Below are positions 62,701-64,000 of a stretch of 64,000 bases of DNA, piece after piece. Origin of the DNA: Pectinophora gossypiella (Eukaryota; Arthropoda; Insecta; Lepidoptera; Gelechiidae). Under the pieces are notes generated by a model. It was not told the origin of the DNA. It saw only the letters and a list, made by a program, of their open reading frames with translations, and did not search any database. A program made the position numbers and the translations under genes. Positions within the stretch are counted from its first letter, which is position 1. Each line of letters opens with the position of its first letter. The stretch is from contig NC_065408.1 in the NCBI RefSeq assembly GCF_024362695.1, forward strand, positions 11,842,001 through 11,906,000, written 5' to 3'.

Positions 62701-62989
62701 GGCTTCCATTAAAATTTTCTATTTGCATACAGGCATATAATTAAGGCGTAATAACAGCCTCTGTGGCGCAACCGAGAATAAGTTTTGAGCAATAATTTAA
62801 TGGTTTGTATGCAAAATAGCCTCACCGTTACGTGTTGATGGGCCGATGCGCCGGCCAGCGTCACGCTACACGGGAGCGAATTAGTCCTTCATTTAAATTA
62901 CATTACCCTACTGCACATTAGCGTAATACGTGACTATGTTCAGGTTTTTACGCTGTGGTTTCATTCAGGAGTAACGGGCTGTCTTCATC

Positions 62990-63290
62990 CGTTTCGAACG
63001 CTTGGCTAGCTCGACTCGAGGCTTGAGGGTCAACATCACTCAGGCAGTTCCGCGCGCTCAGCTTGATTGTCCCGGCCTCCGGACTCTCCGGGACAGCGCG
63101 AGGGTCGCAGCGTGTGAAAACTTTGCGCGCTCTCGACTCGCCCGAGAGCGCTCGCGTCGAGACTCTCGAAAAATAAAAACCGCCCACTCCACTACGTAAA
63201 TATGGCAGATGAAAATCTTTTATCGCAGTCACGTAGCGCCGCCGCGTCACGACCGCACGTCACTCCGGGCAATAAAGACCGGGCCGCATC
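62990..63290. other. GC-rich, CpG-rich patch in intron 2
   Basis: Raised G+C with many CpG and TCGA/TCGAC motifs and a strong inverted repeat, GCGCTCTCG...CGAGAGCGC, at 63127-63151. It could be an enhancer or an internal promoter. No exon was recognised. Confidence 0.3.
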
Positions 63291-64000
63291 CTAATTTAGA
63301 ACAAACGCTGGAATTTTTCGCTCAAATTTCATATTATCTGCAGCCATTCAGGATACTAGCCGCTGAATGCGTAGGTACTGTTACATTCGCAGATATTTTA
63401 TCTTTATTCCTTGTCGAAATCACGTCCACCACGCATACTTGTTAATAGGCTAGCTAGATCGCTGGATAATAACATAGAAGGAGACTGGAGGAAATAAAGA
63501 AATAACTCTCACAGTGTGAACATATTAAAACACAGTTATCGCTGCGATTGGACCGGATTGAACAATTATATCGTATAGTAATTAATCAGAAATACTGCTC
63601 TCTTTAATAATACGTGTAATGTCGATGTATGAAGGCAGCCGCTGTAAATCTCGCGCGGCCCGGGGGCCCGGTCACTTTCACAAACATTTTTACCAATAGA
63701 GACGTTACTATTGAACCAAATCGTTCCCAAAGCGAGAGACACTATCATAAAACTCGGTGCGCCGAGTAATATCCTGTTATTTTTTCCTAATAATCGTTAT
63801 TGGTGTTTATTTATTACTAACTTCGGAACAAATTACAGGCTTTATCGACGCAACAAAAAATAAAGGGTTAGTCCAAAAAGTGACTCGTCGGCCCGATCGC
63901 AATAAGTTTTCGATAAGGTCCGGGCGATTTAATTGCCGGTTGTGATCTGGTTTTACATAAAAAAGATGAATGGCTGCATTGCCTAAAGCTCGTAAAACAT

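Larger units (their letters stand above)
57924..64000 (+). other. grn: Intron 2 of the GATA gene, open at the window end
   Basis: Begins GTGAGTGG. Neither a zinc-finger exon nor any frame with a CxNC pattern was found before 64000. The frame stays open past the donor to a stop at 58178. The region has a solo MITE end at 59722-59768 and a GC-rich patch at about 62990-63290, and otherwise nothing I can name. It is notably poor in repeats. Confidence 0.75.

Noticed and set aside
62948..63250. 100-codon - strand frame near the window end as a further exon
   Set aside because: No zinc-finger or other domain, wrong strand for the GATA gene, and in a GC-rich patch prone to chance frames.

Overview
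The window is AT-rich animal DNA from an insect, almost certainly a moth or butterfly (Lepidoptera). The order is inferred from its repeats: non-LTR retrotransposon tails ending in (GATGAT)n, tRNA-derived and 5S-derived SINEs, Lep1-type Helitron-like fragments and many short foldback DNA elements.

One protein-coding gene is supported. Two GC-rich exons on the + strand, 25744-25969 and 57384-57923, join in phase across an intron of about 31.4 kb. They encode the N-terminal 255 residues of a GATA transcription factor of the vertebrate GATA1/2/3 class, whose insect member is grain (GATAc). Two motifs support this: QVCRPHFHTPLHPWL, and LFSFPPTPPKDSTPD. Exon 2 ends in KPRPNKTRTSA at a phase-1 donor, where the family continues into its first zinc finger. 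I see neither zinc finger in the remaining 6 kb, so the DNA-binding domain must lie beyond position 64000.

Layout. 1-14.4 kb: gene-free upstream DNA with a Lep1-like fragment, a MITE and a CpG-rich patch at about 10.2-10.56 kb that could be a distal promoter. 14.4-22.7 kb: repeat cluster of SINEs, LINE 3' ends and MITEs, including two copies of one MITE with independent nested insertions. 22.7-25.7 kb: repeat-poor proximal upstream region with a dense run of GATAA/TTATC motifs. 25.74-25.97 kb: exon 1. 26-57.4 kb: intron 1, repeat-poor near both exons and repeat-rich from 30.5 to 49 kb. This part holds a 3.8-kb non-autonomous LTR-type element with nearly identical 563-bp ends and internal satellite-like arrays. 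57.38-57.92 kb: exon 2. 57.9-64 kb: start of intron 2, nearly free of repeats.

No other gene, functional RNA gene or CRISPR array could be supported. Most other open frames are short chance frames or shadows of the GC-rich exons. Repeat boundaries and counts were read by eye and may be off by a few bases.
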